Below are positions 1 through 6,834 of a stretch of 8,747 nt of DNA, piece by piece. The DNA comes from an uncultured Bacteroidota bacterium. Its GTDB lineage: Bacteria; Bacteroidota; Bacteroidia; Bacteroidales; UBA12481. Positions within the stretch are counted from its first letter, which is position 1. Each line of letters starts with the position of its first letter. The position numbers and the translations under genes were made by a program. The notes beneath the pieces are model-generated. The model saw only the letters and a list, made by a program, of their open reading frames with translations, had not been told where the DNA came from and did no database searches. The stretch is from assembly GCA_903832165.1 (NCBI GenBank), contig CAILAQ010000423.1:1-8747 (forward strand). Direction: 5' to 3'.

Positions 1-1
1 A

Positions 2-1825
2 TCCCTTTTCCCGCCAACCTTCCGGAATACTCCTAACGGTTTGCGGCCCGATCTGGCAACATACCTGGCAGACCTGAAGCCTGATTTCATTCGGTATCCC
101 GGGGGCTGCTACGTGGAGGGCCTTTCGTGGGAATCTGCGCCCGACTGGCGCAAGATGGTGGTTCCCCCTGAGGAGCGTCCCGGCATGTGGGGATACTGGA
201 AGTACCGTTCGACCGATGGATTTGGATACCATGAGTTTCTCCAGTTCTGCGAGCAGATCGGAGCCAAAGCTATGTATGTGGCATTTGCCGGCATGACCGT
301 CCATCCGGATAATAACTGGCCGTTGGAAAACCTTGACACACTTATTCAGCAAACCATGGATGCCATAGAGTATGCGATAGGTCCTGTTACTTCAAAGTGG
401 GGAGCTCAACGCGCTAGAATGGGACATCCTGAACTGTTTCCGCTTAAATACGTGGAGATCGGCAATGAGCACTATGCAGCTATTTATGGCGATTATTATG
501 CAAAATTCAGAACAGCCATCAAAGCAAAATATCCTGACATGATCGTTCTGATGAGTATGTATTGGAGCGGGATTAACAGGCCGGCCATTGCTAAAGCCGG
601 AGACACAAATATCGATATGATAGATGAGCATGCCTATCGTGAATCCAACTGGGTAAGAACCCGATTTGACTATTTTGATAAATACAAACGTACTCCCTGG
701 GATATATACATTGGCGAATATGCCTCCCAGCGCGGCAAGGGCGACTGGTATTGTGATATGGGGGACGCTGTGTTTCAAATGATGATGGAAAAGAACGGTG
801 ACCTCGTAAAAATGGCCAGCTATGCTCCACTTTTTTGTAACCTCAACGACCGCAGCTGGGATGTCAATCTCATTGAATTCAATGCTTCCGGAAGTTATGC
901 CCGGGCATCATACTATGTTCAGAAAGTATTCAACGAAACCCGCCCATCTGTTAACCTGGCTTCAACTATGGATGTTATGCCAAAGCCTGATACGGTCAGC
1001 CCGATTCTTGGTGGCCGAATCGGTCTGGGATCATGGAATACCCAAACTGAATTTAAAAATCTGGAAGTTCTGGATGCGAACGGCAAGCTTATTTTCAGGG
1101 ATAATTTCCAGCATACCGGTCAATGGGAAAAACCGGTGGAAGGGAACTGGAAGTTCGAGAGTGGGGTGCTTAAGCAAACTGATCCGGAAGTAGCCGCTGC
1201 CCGCATGTTCCTGAAATCAGTAAAAATAACCACCGGTGAAATCCGGGTAAAGGCTCGACGTACAGGAGGATCTGAAGGATTTCTTGTCTATCTGAATGTG
1301 GAAAATAACGATCGTTTTTTCTTTGCCAATTACGGTGCTGCAGGAAATTCCTTTTCTGAAATGCAAGCCTGGGGAGCACCGGAGGGTTATGCCTACAAAT
1401 CTCTGAAGAGCACTCGCGGGGCCATTGAAAACGACCGCTGGTATGATCTGAAAATCGTTATCGGACATAATCGCGCTGATATGTATCTCGACGGGCAACT
1501 GCTCTCGACCGCCACATTGGTGCCTATGGAATCGGTATTTTCAATTTCCGGATACGACACGGAAAACAAGATGCTGGTAGTTAAATTGGTAAACTATAAT
1601 GCTGAACCATTGACAACCGATATCCACCTTAATGGTGCAACATCCGTTGGATCTAAAGGTCGCCATATCCTGATTCGCTCCGATAAGGTGACTGATGAGA
1701 ACAATCTGATCGAGCCGAAAAAAATCATACCGGTCGAGATGGAACTCAATAATTGCTCGGATAATTTCCCGGTTTCAGTGCCTGGCCATTCGGTTAACGT
1801 TTTTTTGATTCCGGTCATTAAGTAA
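2..1825 (+). CDS. Alpha-L-arabinofuranosidase, GH51 (5' end outside window)
   Basis: Releases terminal alpha-L-arabinofuranose from arabinan, arabinoxylan or arabinosylated glycans by a retaining mechanism. The frame is open from base 2, and the residues before the TTG at 41 (FPPTFRNTPNGLRPDLA) continue the GH51 pattern, so TTG 41 is not the true start and the N-terminal part is missing. Visible family motifs are the RYPGGCYVEG strand, the acid/base Glu in VEIGNEH (codon 467-469, residue 156 counted from base 2), the DEHAY motif and the nucleophile Glu in GEYAS (codon 716-718, residue 239). The 83-residue spacing resembles the plant/Bacteroidota type. Residues about 331-503 form an inserted LamG/DUF1080-like jelly-roll (LGGRIGLGSW, FRDNF, WYDLKIV, MYLDGQLL) between the barrel and the C-terminal GH51 beta-sandwich (from about 512). 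The family and its active site are clear; the exact substrate is not. Confidence 0.93.
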   Translation, partial: SLFPPTFRNTPNGLRPDLATYLADLKPDFIRYPGGCYVEGLSWESAPDWRKMVVPPEERPGMWGYWKYRSTDGFGYHEFLQFCEQIGAKAMYVAFAGMTVHPDNNWPLENLDTLIQQTMDAIEYAIGPVTSKWGAQRARMGHPELFPLKYVEIGNEHYAAIYGDYYAKFRTAIKAKYPDMIVLMSMYWSGINRPAIAKAGDTNIDMIDEHAYRESNWVRTRFDYFDKYKRTPWDIYIGEYASQRGKGDWYCDMGDAVFQMMMEKNGDLVKMASYAPLFCNLNDRSWDVNLIEFNASGSYARASYYVQKVFNETRPSVNLASTMDVMPKPDTVSPILGGRIGLGSWNTQTEFKNLEVLDANGKLIFRDNFQHTGQWEKPVEGNWKFESGVLKQTDPEVAAARMFLKSVKITTGEIRVKARRTGGSEGFLVYLNVENNDRFFFANYGAAGNSFSEMQAWGAPEGYAYKSLKSTRGAIENDRWYDLKIVIGHNRADMYLDGQLLSTATLVPMESVFSISGYDTENKMLVVKLVNYNAEPLTTDIHLNGATSVGSKGRHILIRSDKVTDENNLIEPKKIIPVEMELNNCSDNFPVSVPGHSVNVFLIPVIK

Positions 1826-1830
1826 CATAA

Positions 1831-1857
1831 TTGGCTGGCTTTTTTATTGCTAATTTG
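1831..1857 (+). promoter_or_regulatory. Weak candidate Bacteroidota promoter before the DUF6807 gene
   Basis: The 60-nt gap between genes 1 and 2 holds TTGG at 1831 and TAATTTG at 1851-1857, which loosely resemble the Bacteroidota TTTG (-33) and TAnnTTTG (-7) boxes. The -7 box lacks one T and the spacer is about 16 nt, shorter than usual. It lies 28 nt before the ATG at 1886. Read-through from the GH51 gene is at least as likely, so this is only a candidate. Confidence 0.15.
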
Positions 1858-1885
1858 ACGTCGGGATTTAACTAAACCTCATAAA

Positions 1886-2797
1886 ATGAAACTTTACCCG
1901 CTTGCCTGTCTTTCAGGCATGTTGATTCTGACAAGCTTTTCAGCTCATTCACAGGTTGCTGCAGTCAAGGTGGGTAACCGGATCGATGTCAGCATCGGCC
2001 AGAACCTTTTCACGCAATACATCTTTTCAGAAGATGAAAAGTATCCGTTTTTCTTTCCGGTAAATGGTCCGTCAGGATTCAGTGTCACCTCTATGAGAAA
2101 CAGCCTTTATCCACACCATAGCTCACTGTTTTTCGGCTGCGACCGGGTAAACGGGGGAAATTACTGGCAGGAGGGGATCGACAGGGGCAGGATACGCACT
2201 CTTCGGGCTGAAATAATCAAAAGCGGCAAGGATTCAGTGGTGATTGAAAATGAGTGTATCTGGAGCCGGCCCGGGGCTGAATCTCCAATCAGGGATGTAC
2301 GTACCATAACAATTACCGCTCCTTCCAAAGATCTTTATCAAATCGATTTTGATATTCGCCTGGATATGCTCATGGATGTTAAAATCGAGAAGACAAACCA
2401 TTCTTTCTTCAGCGGTCGCATGGCGCCGGATCTCTCCGTGGTTAATGGCGGAATGGCCGTGAATGCCGAAGGTAACAGCGGCGAAACAGGCGATAATGGC
2501 ACTTTTGGAAAGAAATCTCCCTGGATGGACTGCTACGGCATCAGAAATGGTAAAACTGAGGGAATTGCAATCTTCCAGCACCCATCCAACCCCTGGTATC
2601 CTTCCCCCTGGTTCACCCGCGATTATGGCTTCTTTTCTCCGACCCCCATGTACTGGCCTGCGGATGAAGCCGCTGGAACAACATTCAAAAAAGGCGATGC
2701 CCTCCATATGAAGTACCGCGTTCTGGTTCATAGCGGCGATACCAAGACCGCTGGCATTGCAGGAGAGTTTAAGAAATATGTGACAGGTGACTGGTGA
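1886..2797 (+). CDS. Secreted DUF6807 (PmoA-like) family protein
   Basis: A 303-residue protein of the family often labelled 'methane oxygenase PmoA' and now DUF6807. That name is misleading: it bears no sign of the particulate methane monooxygenase subunit and has no membrane helices apart from the signal. An N-terminal signal peptide (MKLYPLACLSGMLILTSFSAHSQ) predicts export. Family hallmarks seen are the PHHSSLFFGCDRVNGGNYW segment (His77 and His78) and IAIFQHPSNPWYPSPW followed by RDYGFFSPTPMYW near the C-terminus. The biochemical role is not known to me. The family is frequent beside glycoside hydrolases in Bacteroidota and Planctomycetes, so a carbohydrate-related role is inferred. The ATG at 1886 follows an A-rich leader without Shine-Dalgarno. 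The last residues (VTGDW) and the stop codon are encoded by the GTGACNN repeat tract, so the C-terminus was probably altered by the repeat. Confidence 0.85.
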   Translation: MKLYPLACLSGMLILTSFSAHSQVAAVKVGNRIDVSIGQNLFTQYIFSEDEKYPFFFPVNGPSGFSVTSMRNSLYPHHSSLFFGCDRVNGGNYWQEGIDRGRIRTLRAEIIKSGKDSVVIENECIWSRPGAESPIRDVRTITITAPSKDLYQIDFDIRLDMLMDVKIEKTNHSFFSGRMAPDLSVVNGGMAVNAEGNSGETGDNGTFGKKSPWMDCYGIRNGKTEGIAIFQHPSNPWYPSPWFTRDYGFFSPTPMYWPADEAAGTTFKKGDALHMKYRVLVHSGDTKTAGIAGEFKKYVTGDW

Positions 2798-2800
2798 CCC
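2780..2800. repeat. GTGACNN heptanucleotide tandem repeat, copy A (3 units)
   Basis: GTGAC occurs at 2780, 2787 and 2794, exactly seven bases apart, giving the units GTGACAG, GTGACTG and GTGACCC. The tract encodes the C-terminus of gene 2, supplies its TGA stop (2795-2797) and supplies the GTG at 2787 that opens the longest frame of gene 3. It runs straight into the hairpin element at 2798-2852, as the equivalent tract does at 8447-8509. Confidence 0.8.
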
Positions 2801-4778
2801 TCAACGAGTTGTCATCCCCGCGAAGGCGGGGACCCCGTCGCATAACACGAATGCTTCGGCAAAGCTGTTTTTTTTGCTACTCCTTTTAATTTTCCCCTTC
2901 CCTTCTTTTTCTCAGTCTGTTTCCAACGACCCTGACGCCATCCAATGCCTAGGGAACGGCAAAATGTGCATCTATGAAAAGGGCCCGGATATAATAGCTG
3001 CGTATACCGGACCTTATTCCTCGCCTTGTTTTCTGGAAATGGAATGGATAAAAAGTGCAGGTGCTGAATCGCATTCTGACCGGAAATCAGGAACGGCTAT
3101 CTGGACCCATAAAATAGTTGCCGGGTCTAATGGAATCGCAGAAATTGTGGATTTTGTTGATTCGGAAACCCCTTGTTTTTTAAGAAAAGTGAATGCCAAA
3201 AGCCAGATAATCTTTCGGATAAAACTGGCTAAAGACATAAAAGCGACGGATAATTCTGGACGGTTAAAACCCTGCAATGGAGCAACCGGACTCCTTATTG
3301 TTGTTCCATCGGGTTCAAGGATCTATCAGACCTATGTTTATCCAAGGATTTTGTACAGTCAGGTTGTCGTTTCAGGAAAAGCGAAAACCAAGCGTATTCC
3401 TGATTCAGGCGTCATCGATATCATATGCGAACCAGGCGAAAGCAGGATCTGCCTGATTGGTGGTCCTGAGTATCCTGATGTGATGAACTTTACTCAACAG
3501 ATAATGGAATCATCGCAGGAGAAAATATTTAGCAGGACAAATATCTTTTGGCAGAATTTTACTCACCGGAGGAAGGATTTTAATTCGATACTCCCAGCTG
3601 CAACACCTTCAAAAACGAGGCTATTGCAAACGATCGATGATGTGGCGGTCCTCCTGAAAACGCAGCAGAGTAATCAGGGTGCCGTGATGGCCGGTTATCC
3701 TTACCCGCTGGGCTATGTCCGCGATCAGTATGGCGTTTCCAGAGGTTTGCTGGCACTGGGTTTGTATGATGAAGCGAAGGCCATTCTTAATTTCTATTGG
3801 GACATCTGGAAGAAATACGGGTATATTCATAATGCACAAGCCATTGGCATTGATGGGGTTTTTCATATACACGAGAATGACGAGGTTGAAATTACCGGCT
3901 ATCTGATCCTTCAGGCCTTTGATTTACTGAATGCCACCAAGGATGTTGCCTTCATGGAGAAAATTTTCCCGATGCTTGAATGGGCCTTTAGCAGCCAGAA
4001 AAAAAATCTGGTTATTGATATGCTCCCTTTCAATGGCGACGAAACCTATGTTGCCGGAGGAATGCTGCCAAGATCGGCCCTTAACGACGGATCGGCTGAA
4101 GCCACTATGCTCTTTATTGAAAGCGGGCAAAAGTATCTGGATTGGGTTCAAAGCCATAATCTGAGGCCGCTGGATGAAATTGCCGAAAACAAAAAGATCG
4201 TAGAGCATGTCAGATCCGGCTTCAGGAAAAATTTCTGGCACGATGGTGAGCTGATTACAAACAATCCTGAACGGGCAAAAATGGCAGGATTGCCCAAATT
4301 CCGGCATGGAGTCTGTGAAGCAGGCGGTCCCGATTGTTTGATGAAGAAATACAATGGGATTGTCTGGACCGAATGCAATGTGAACGATCGCTATGTATGT
4401 GGTAATTGCATTAACGGCAAACCATTGCCAAGGATCCTGCCAAAGACTTATCACCTGCTTTCAGTTTCCCTGTCTCCCTTTTACATGAACTTTCGGCTGA
4501 TACCCTATGGTCAGCTAAAACCGGTTGTAATGAAGATTGCGGGTCAAACGGAAGAAACCCGAACGGTGGGATATGATTATGGGTTTTTATTGGCCGCACT
4601 CACAAAACTAAACATGCCGGAATCATCGGCACAGTATCTTAAGACGTTATCCCTGACTGATCAGAATGGTGCCTGGTCAGAATATTATCTGAACGGACTG
4701 CCTAACGGCACGAGATACCGGCCATGGGAAAGCGCCATCAACCTTGAAGCATTGATCGATTTTGCATTGTCAAGATAA
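2787..4778 (+). CDS. Secreted (alpha/alpha)6-barrel glycosidase-like protein, unassigned family
   Basis: Up to 663 residues. The middle and C-terminus read like a six-hairpin glycosidase of the GH15 type: GYPYPLGYVRDQYGVSRGLL (Arg312, Asp313), an acidic cluster HIHENDEVE (Glu363 to Glu368), repeated amphipathic helices, and a C-terminal RYRPWESAINLEALIDF in which Glu648 could be a catalytic base. The N-terminal ~250 residues are beta-rich and probably a sandwich domain. Five cysteines (510, 517, 530, 538, 541; CGNC at the end) cluster in one loop. A hydrophobic export signal ending in FPSFSQ is present, but the start is unresolved. GTG 2787 lies in a repeat tract and gives an odd leader (VVIPAKAGTP) that is translated repeat; ATG 2851 would be a better start but is one base out of frame across a T8 run. 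It overlaps gene 2 by 11 nt. Substrate unknown; glycosidase function is inferred from fold-like motifs and context. Confidence 0.75.
   Translation: MTGDPQRVVIPAKAGTPSHNTNASAKLFFLLLLLIFPFPSFSQSVSNDPDAIQCLGNGKMCIYEKGPDIIAAYTGPYSSPCFLEMEWIKSAGAESHSDRKSGTAIWTHKIVAGSNGIAEIVDFVDSETPCFLRKVNAKSQIIFRIKLAKDIKATDNSGRLKPCNGATGLLIVVPSGSRIYQTYVYPRILYSQVVVSGKAKTKRIPDSGVIDIICEPGESRICLIGGPEYPDVMNFTQQIMESSQEKIFSRTNIFWQNFTHRRKDFNSILPAATPSKTRLLQTIDDVAVLLKTQQSNQGAVMAGYPYPLGYVRDQYGVSRGLLALGLYDEAKAILNFYWDIWKKYGYIHNAQAIGIDGVFHIHENDEVEITGYLILQAFDLLNATKDVAFMEKIFPMLEWAFSSQKKNLVIDMLPFNGDETYVAGGMLPRSALNDGSAEATMLFIESGQKYLDWVQSHNLRPLDEIAENKKIVEHVRSGFRKNFWHDGELITNNPERAKMAGLPKFRHGVCEAGGPDCLMKKYNGIVWTECNVNDRYVCGNCINGKPLPRILPKTYHLLSVSLSPFYMNFRLIPYGQLKPVVMKIAGQTEETRTVGYDYGFLLAALTKLNMPESSAQYLKTLSLTDQNGAWSEYYLNGLPNGTRYRPWESAINLEALIDFALSR
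2798..2852. repeat. Hairpin-bearing intergenic repeat, copy A
   Basis: This 55-bp segment matches 8521-8575 at 48 of 55 positions. Its core is a perfect 7-bp stem TCCCCGC/GCGGGGA (2815-2821 with 2826-2832) around a GAAG loop. The type, GTCATCCCCGCGAAGGCGGG, belongs to the widespread class of dispersed palindromic repeats that, when read through, give the peptide VIPAKAG. It overlaps the 5' end of the gene 3 frame and ends at the ATG of 2851. Confidence 0.85.
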
Positions 4779-4807
4779 AAACGTAAATCGTAAAACAAAT
4801 TTATATC

Positions 4808-6643
4808 ATGAAAAAACTATCATCCCTCCTTTTTGTATTCGCCGTAATCGGATTTCTGGGAACTCAGGATGCTACTGCACAGAAGAAGGCCGGCCCTGTT
4901 TTCGTCGACGGCATGACGCAGGTGGTTCCGGAATTCAATAATCCAGCCGATTGGATCATTCATGACCTGTGGGTTGAAACCACCTTTGATACCGATGGCG
5001 ACGGAAAGCTCGATCGTATGCATGTTGATGTTACACGGCCTAAGCAAACGGATACGGAGAAGCTGAAGCTTCCTGTAATCTATGAGTCGAGTCCGTATTT
5101 TGCAGGCACCGGCACCGGTGATCTCCAGTATTTCTGGAATCCGCGTCAGGAACTGAATACGGTCCCTGTACCCCGGAAGAAATTTCCCCCGATGGTTCCC
5201 CGGGTTGAGCGTCCGGTGATTTCAAAAGCACAGGTAGGCCGATGGGTACCACAAGGATATAGCGTTGTTCACTCCGAATCTCCTGGAACTGGTCTCTCGC
5301 AGGGATGTCCTACCGTTGGCGGCGATAACGAATCGCTGGCACCAAAAGCCGTCATCGACTGGCTGAATGGCCGCGCAAAGGGATATACCACCCCTGACGG
5401 GAATGAAGAGGTTATTGCTTATTGGACAACCGGTAAAGTTGGTATGACCGGCACTTCCTATGATGGCACGCTGCCGCTTGCTGCAGCCACCACCGGTGTC
5501 GAAGGTCTCGAAGTCATAATTCCGATCGCTCCGAACACTTCCTATTATCATTATTACCGTACCAACGGCCTGATCCGGCATCCGGGAGGATGGCTGGGTG
5601 AGGATATCGATGTATTGTATGATTTTATCCATAGCCAGCCCGAGCATTGCGACTATTGTGATTCCGTCGTTAAAGTGGGGCAAATGCTCGCTAATCACGA
5701 CAGGGTTAAAGGCGACTATAATGATTGGTGGGCCGGGCGGGATTATCTGAACGACTTGGGCCCGATGAAATGTGCAATGCTCATGGCACACGGATTTAAC
5801 GACTGGAATGTGGTCCCGGAACATAGTCTCCGGATTTATGAAGCAGTCAAAGCCAAAGGGTTACAAACAAAGATCTATTACACCCAGGGCGGTCATGGTG
5901 GGGAACCACCGGCAGAAATGATGAATAAATGGTTTGCACATTTCCTTCATGGGGTAGATAATGACGCCCTTGCAGGGCCAAAAGCTTATATCGTTCGTGA
6001 AAACGATGATAATAATAAGCCTACTCCCTATGCTGATTTCCCCAATCCTGAAGCTGCCCCTGTGAAATTCTATCTGAAGGCCGGTGCACCCAAAGCCGGT
6101 GAACTTCTTTTAGCCCAGCTGCCAAAACAAGGCAAAGAGAAATTTGTGGATAATGTCTCCTTCAGTGGAACAGCGCTTGCCCAGGCAGAATGGACAACCC
6201 ACCGCCTTATGTACCTCTCGCCTGTTCTCAAGGAAGCTGTTCACCTTTCAGGCACATCATCAATAACTGTCAGGATGGCTTATAATAAGCCAGCTGCAAA
6301 CCTTTCGATCTGGCTGGTTGAGCTTCCATGGACAGGCGGTCGTAACCCAAAAATTACTGATAACCTGATTACCCGTGGCTGGGCCGATCTGCAGAATTAT
6401 AAATCGCTGAGCGAGAGTGAACCACTCGTTCCTGGAAAATTCTATGAAATGACCTTTAACCTCCAGCCCGATGATCAGATTATCCCGGCCGGGAAACAAA
6501 TTGGTCTCATGATCTTTTCGAGCGACCGCGATTTTACTCTGTGGCCCGAGCCGGGTACCGAGCTGACTCTTGATGCCGATGCAACTTCACTGATGATGCC
6601 AATTGTCGGTGGTGCTGGTGCCTTTGCAAAAGCAGTAAAATAG
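4808..6643 (+). CDS. Secreted Xaa-Pro dipeptidyl-peptidase, peptidase family S15
   Basis: An alpha/beta-hydrolase serine peptidase, 611 residues, of the PepX/CocE type that removes X-Pro dipeptides from N-termini. The catalytic triad is visible: Ser217 in GMTGTSYDG, Asp332 in HGFNDWNV and His363 in QGGHGG; the Ser-Asp and Asp-His spacings (115 and 31) are close to those of classical PepX. The C-terminal ~200 residues (VKFYL through LTLDADATSLMMPIVGG) form the jelly-roll PepX C-terminal domain. A signal peptide (MKKLSSLLFVFAVIGFLG, cut near ATAQ) predicts export, unlike cytoplasmic lactococcal PepX. A DxDxDGxxD calcium-loop-like stretch sits at residues 61-69. The ATG follows a 29-nt A/T-rich gap after gene 3, so co-transcription is likely. 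Related S15 acylases and esterases share the fold, but the ND-W-NV and GGHGG motifs favour dipeptidyl-peptidase. Confidence 0.9.
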   Translation: MKKLSSLLFVFAVIGFLGTQDATAQKKAGPVFVDGMTQVVPEFNNPADWIIHDLWVETTFDTDGDGKLDRMHVDVTRPKQTDTEKLKLPVIYESSPYFAGTGTGDLQYFWNPRQELNTVPVPRKKFPPMVPRVERPVISKAQVGRWVPQGYSVVHSESPGTGLSQGCPTVGGDNESLAPKAVIDWLNGRAKGYTTPDGNEEVIAYWTTGKVGMTGTSYDGTLPLAAATTGVEGLEVIIPIAPNTSYYHYYRTNGLIRHPGGWLGEDIDVLYDFIHSQPEHCDYCDSVVKVGQMLANHDRVKGDYNDWWAGRDYLNDLGPMKCAMLMAHGFNDWNVVPEHSLRIYEAVKAKGLQTKIYYTQGGHGGEPPAEMMNKWFAHFLHGVDNDALAGPKAYIVRENDDNNKPTPYADFPNPEAAPVKFYLKAGAPKAGELLLAQLPKQGKEKFVDNVSFSGTALAQAEWTTHRLMYLSPVLKEAVHLSGTSSITVRMAYNKPAANLSIWLVELPWTGGRNPKITDNLITRGWADLQNYKSLSESEPLVPGKFYEMTFNLQPDDQIIPAGKQIGLMIFSSDRDFTLWPEPGTELTLDADATSLMMPIVGGAGAFAKAVK

Positions 6644-6674
6644 TGACGCACGTAAGAATGTTGAGGCTCCAGTG

Positions 6675-6753
6675 CCAATTTTGAATTTTGAAATTACAGA
6701 ATGAATTGTGACTTCATGGTACTTGAATCTCCAACTTCAGAATTCAGAATTGG
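6675..6753. repeat. 21-bp inverted repeat between genes 4 and 5
   Basis: The arms 6675-6695 and 6733-6753 are reverse complements at 18 of 21 positions. As plus-strand RNA two of the three differences become G-U pairs, leaving one A-C mismatch. The loop is 37 nt. Each arm is itself a heptad duplication (TTTTGAA twice; CAGAATT twice). It starts 32 nt after the stop of gene 4. There is no following T run, so it is not a standard intrinsic terminator; it may be a decayed mobile repeat or an mRNA-stabilising hairpin. Confidence 0.6.
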
Positions 6754-6774
6754 TCCTCGAATCTCTAACTTTCA
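6725..6774. repeat. Imperfect direct repeat (two units)
   Basis: GAATCTCCAACTTCA (6725-6739) recurs as GAATCTCTAACTTTCA (6759-6774), 34 bp apart, with one substitution and one inserted T. It overlaps the right arm of the inverted repeat and adds to the repeat character of this 191-nt gap. No function can be assigned. Confidence 0.5.
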
Positions 6775-6790
6775 ACTTCATTGAACCCTC

Positions 6791-6813
6791 TGTCATCCTC
6801 GCGAAACCGGGAC
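6791..6813. repeat. Degenerate copy of the hairpin repeat (copy C)
   Basis: TGTCATCCTCGCGAAACCGG at 6791-6810 resembles the core of copies A and B (TGTCATCCCCGCGAAGGCGG) but has lost one base on the right side, and most stem pairs no longer form. It lies 22 nt before the ATG of the GH172 gene. A single GTGAC also overlaps the stop of gene 4 (6643-6647), so this gap may hold a decayed version of the whole composite element. Confidence 0.5.
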
Positions 6814-6834
6814 CTTTACCCTAATAGTGAAAAT

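Noticed and set aside
41..43. TTG at 41 as start of the GH51 gene
   Set aside because: The frame is open upstream to base 2 and the extra residues fit the GH51 pattern, so the gene is truncated by the window edge.
2234..2731. 165-residue minus-strand open frame
   Set aside because: It is antisense to the conserved DUF6807 segment, with no family motif or plausible leader.
2780..2852. CRISPR-like or attachment-site interpretation of the repeats
   Set aside because: There are no regularly spaced long repeats with unique spacers, no cas genes, and no integrase or tRNA nearby; the pattern is a tandem heptad plus one hairpin.
3993..4010. CCAGA-A run-TCTGG palindrome with an A8 homopolymer
   Set aside because: It is inside the uninterrupted coding frame of gene 3; the short arms are expected by chance and no frameshift is seen.
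3924..4454. 176-residue minus-strand open frame
   Set aside because: It is antisense to the barrel domain of gene 3, whose plus-strand frame is continuous and has clear helical repeats.
5222..5824. 200-residue minus-strand open frame
   Set aside because: It lies wholly opposite the S15 catalytic domain, has no recognisable motif, and its codons mirror the conserved plus-strand gene.
6750..6773. Promoter before the GH172 gene (TTG at 6750, TAACTTTC at 6766)
   Set aside because: The spacer is only 13 nt and the -7 box lacks the final G, so it does not fit the Bacteroidota consensus.
6781..6834. TTG 6781 as start of the GH172 gene
   Set aside because: It would add translated repeat in front of a complete lipoprotein signal that begins with ATG 6835.
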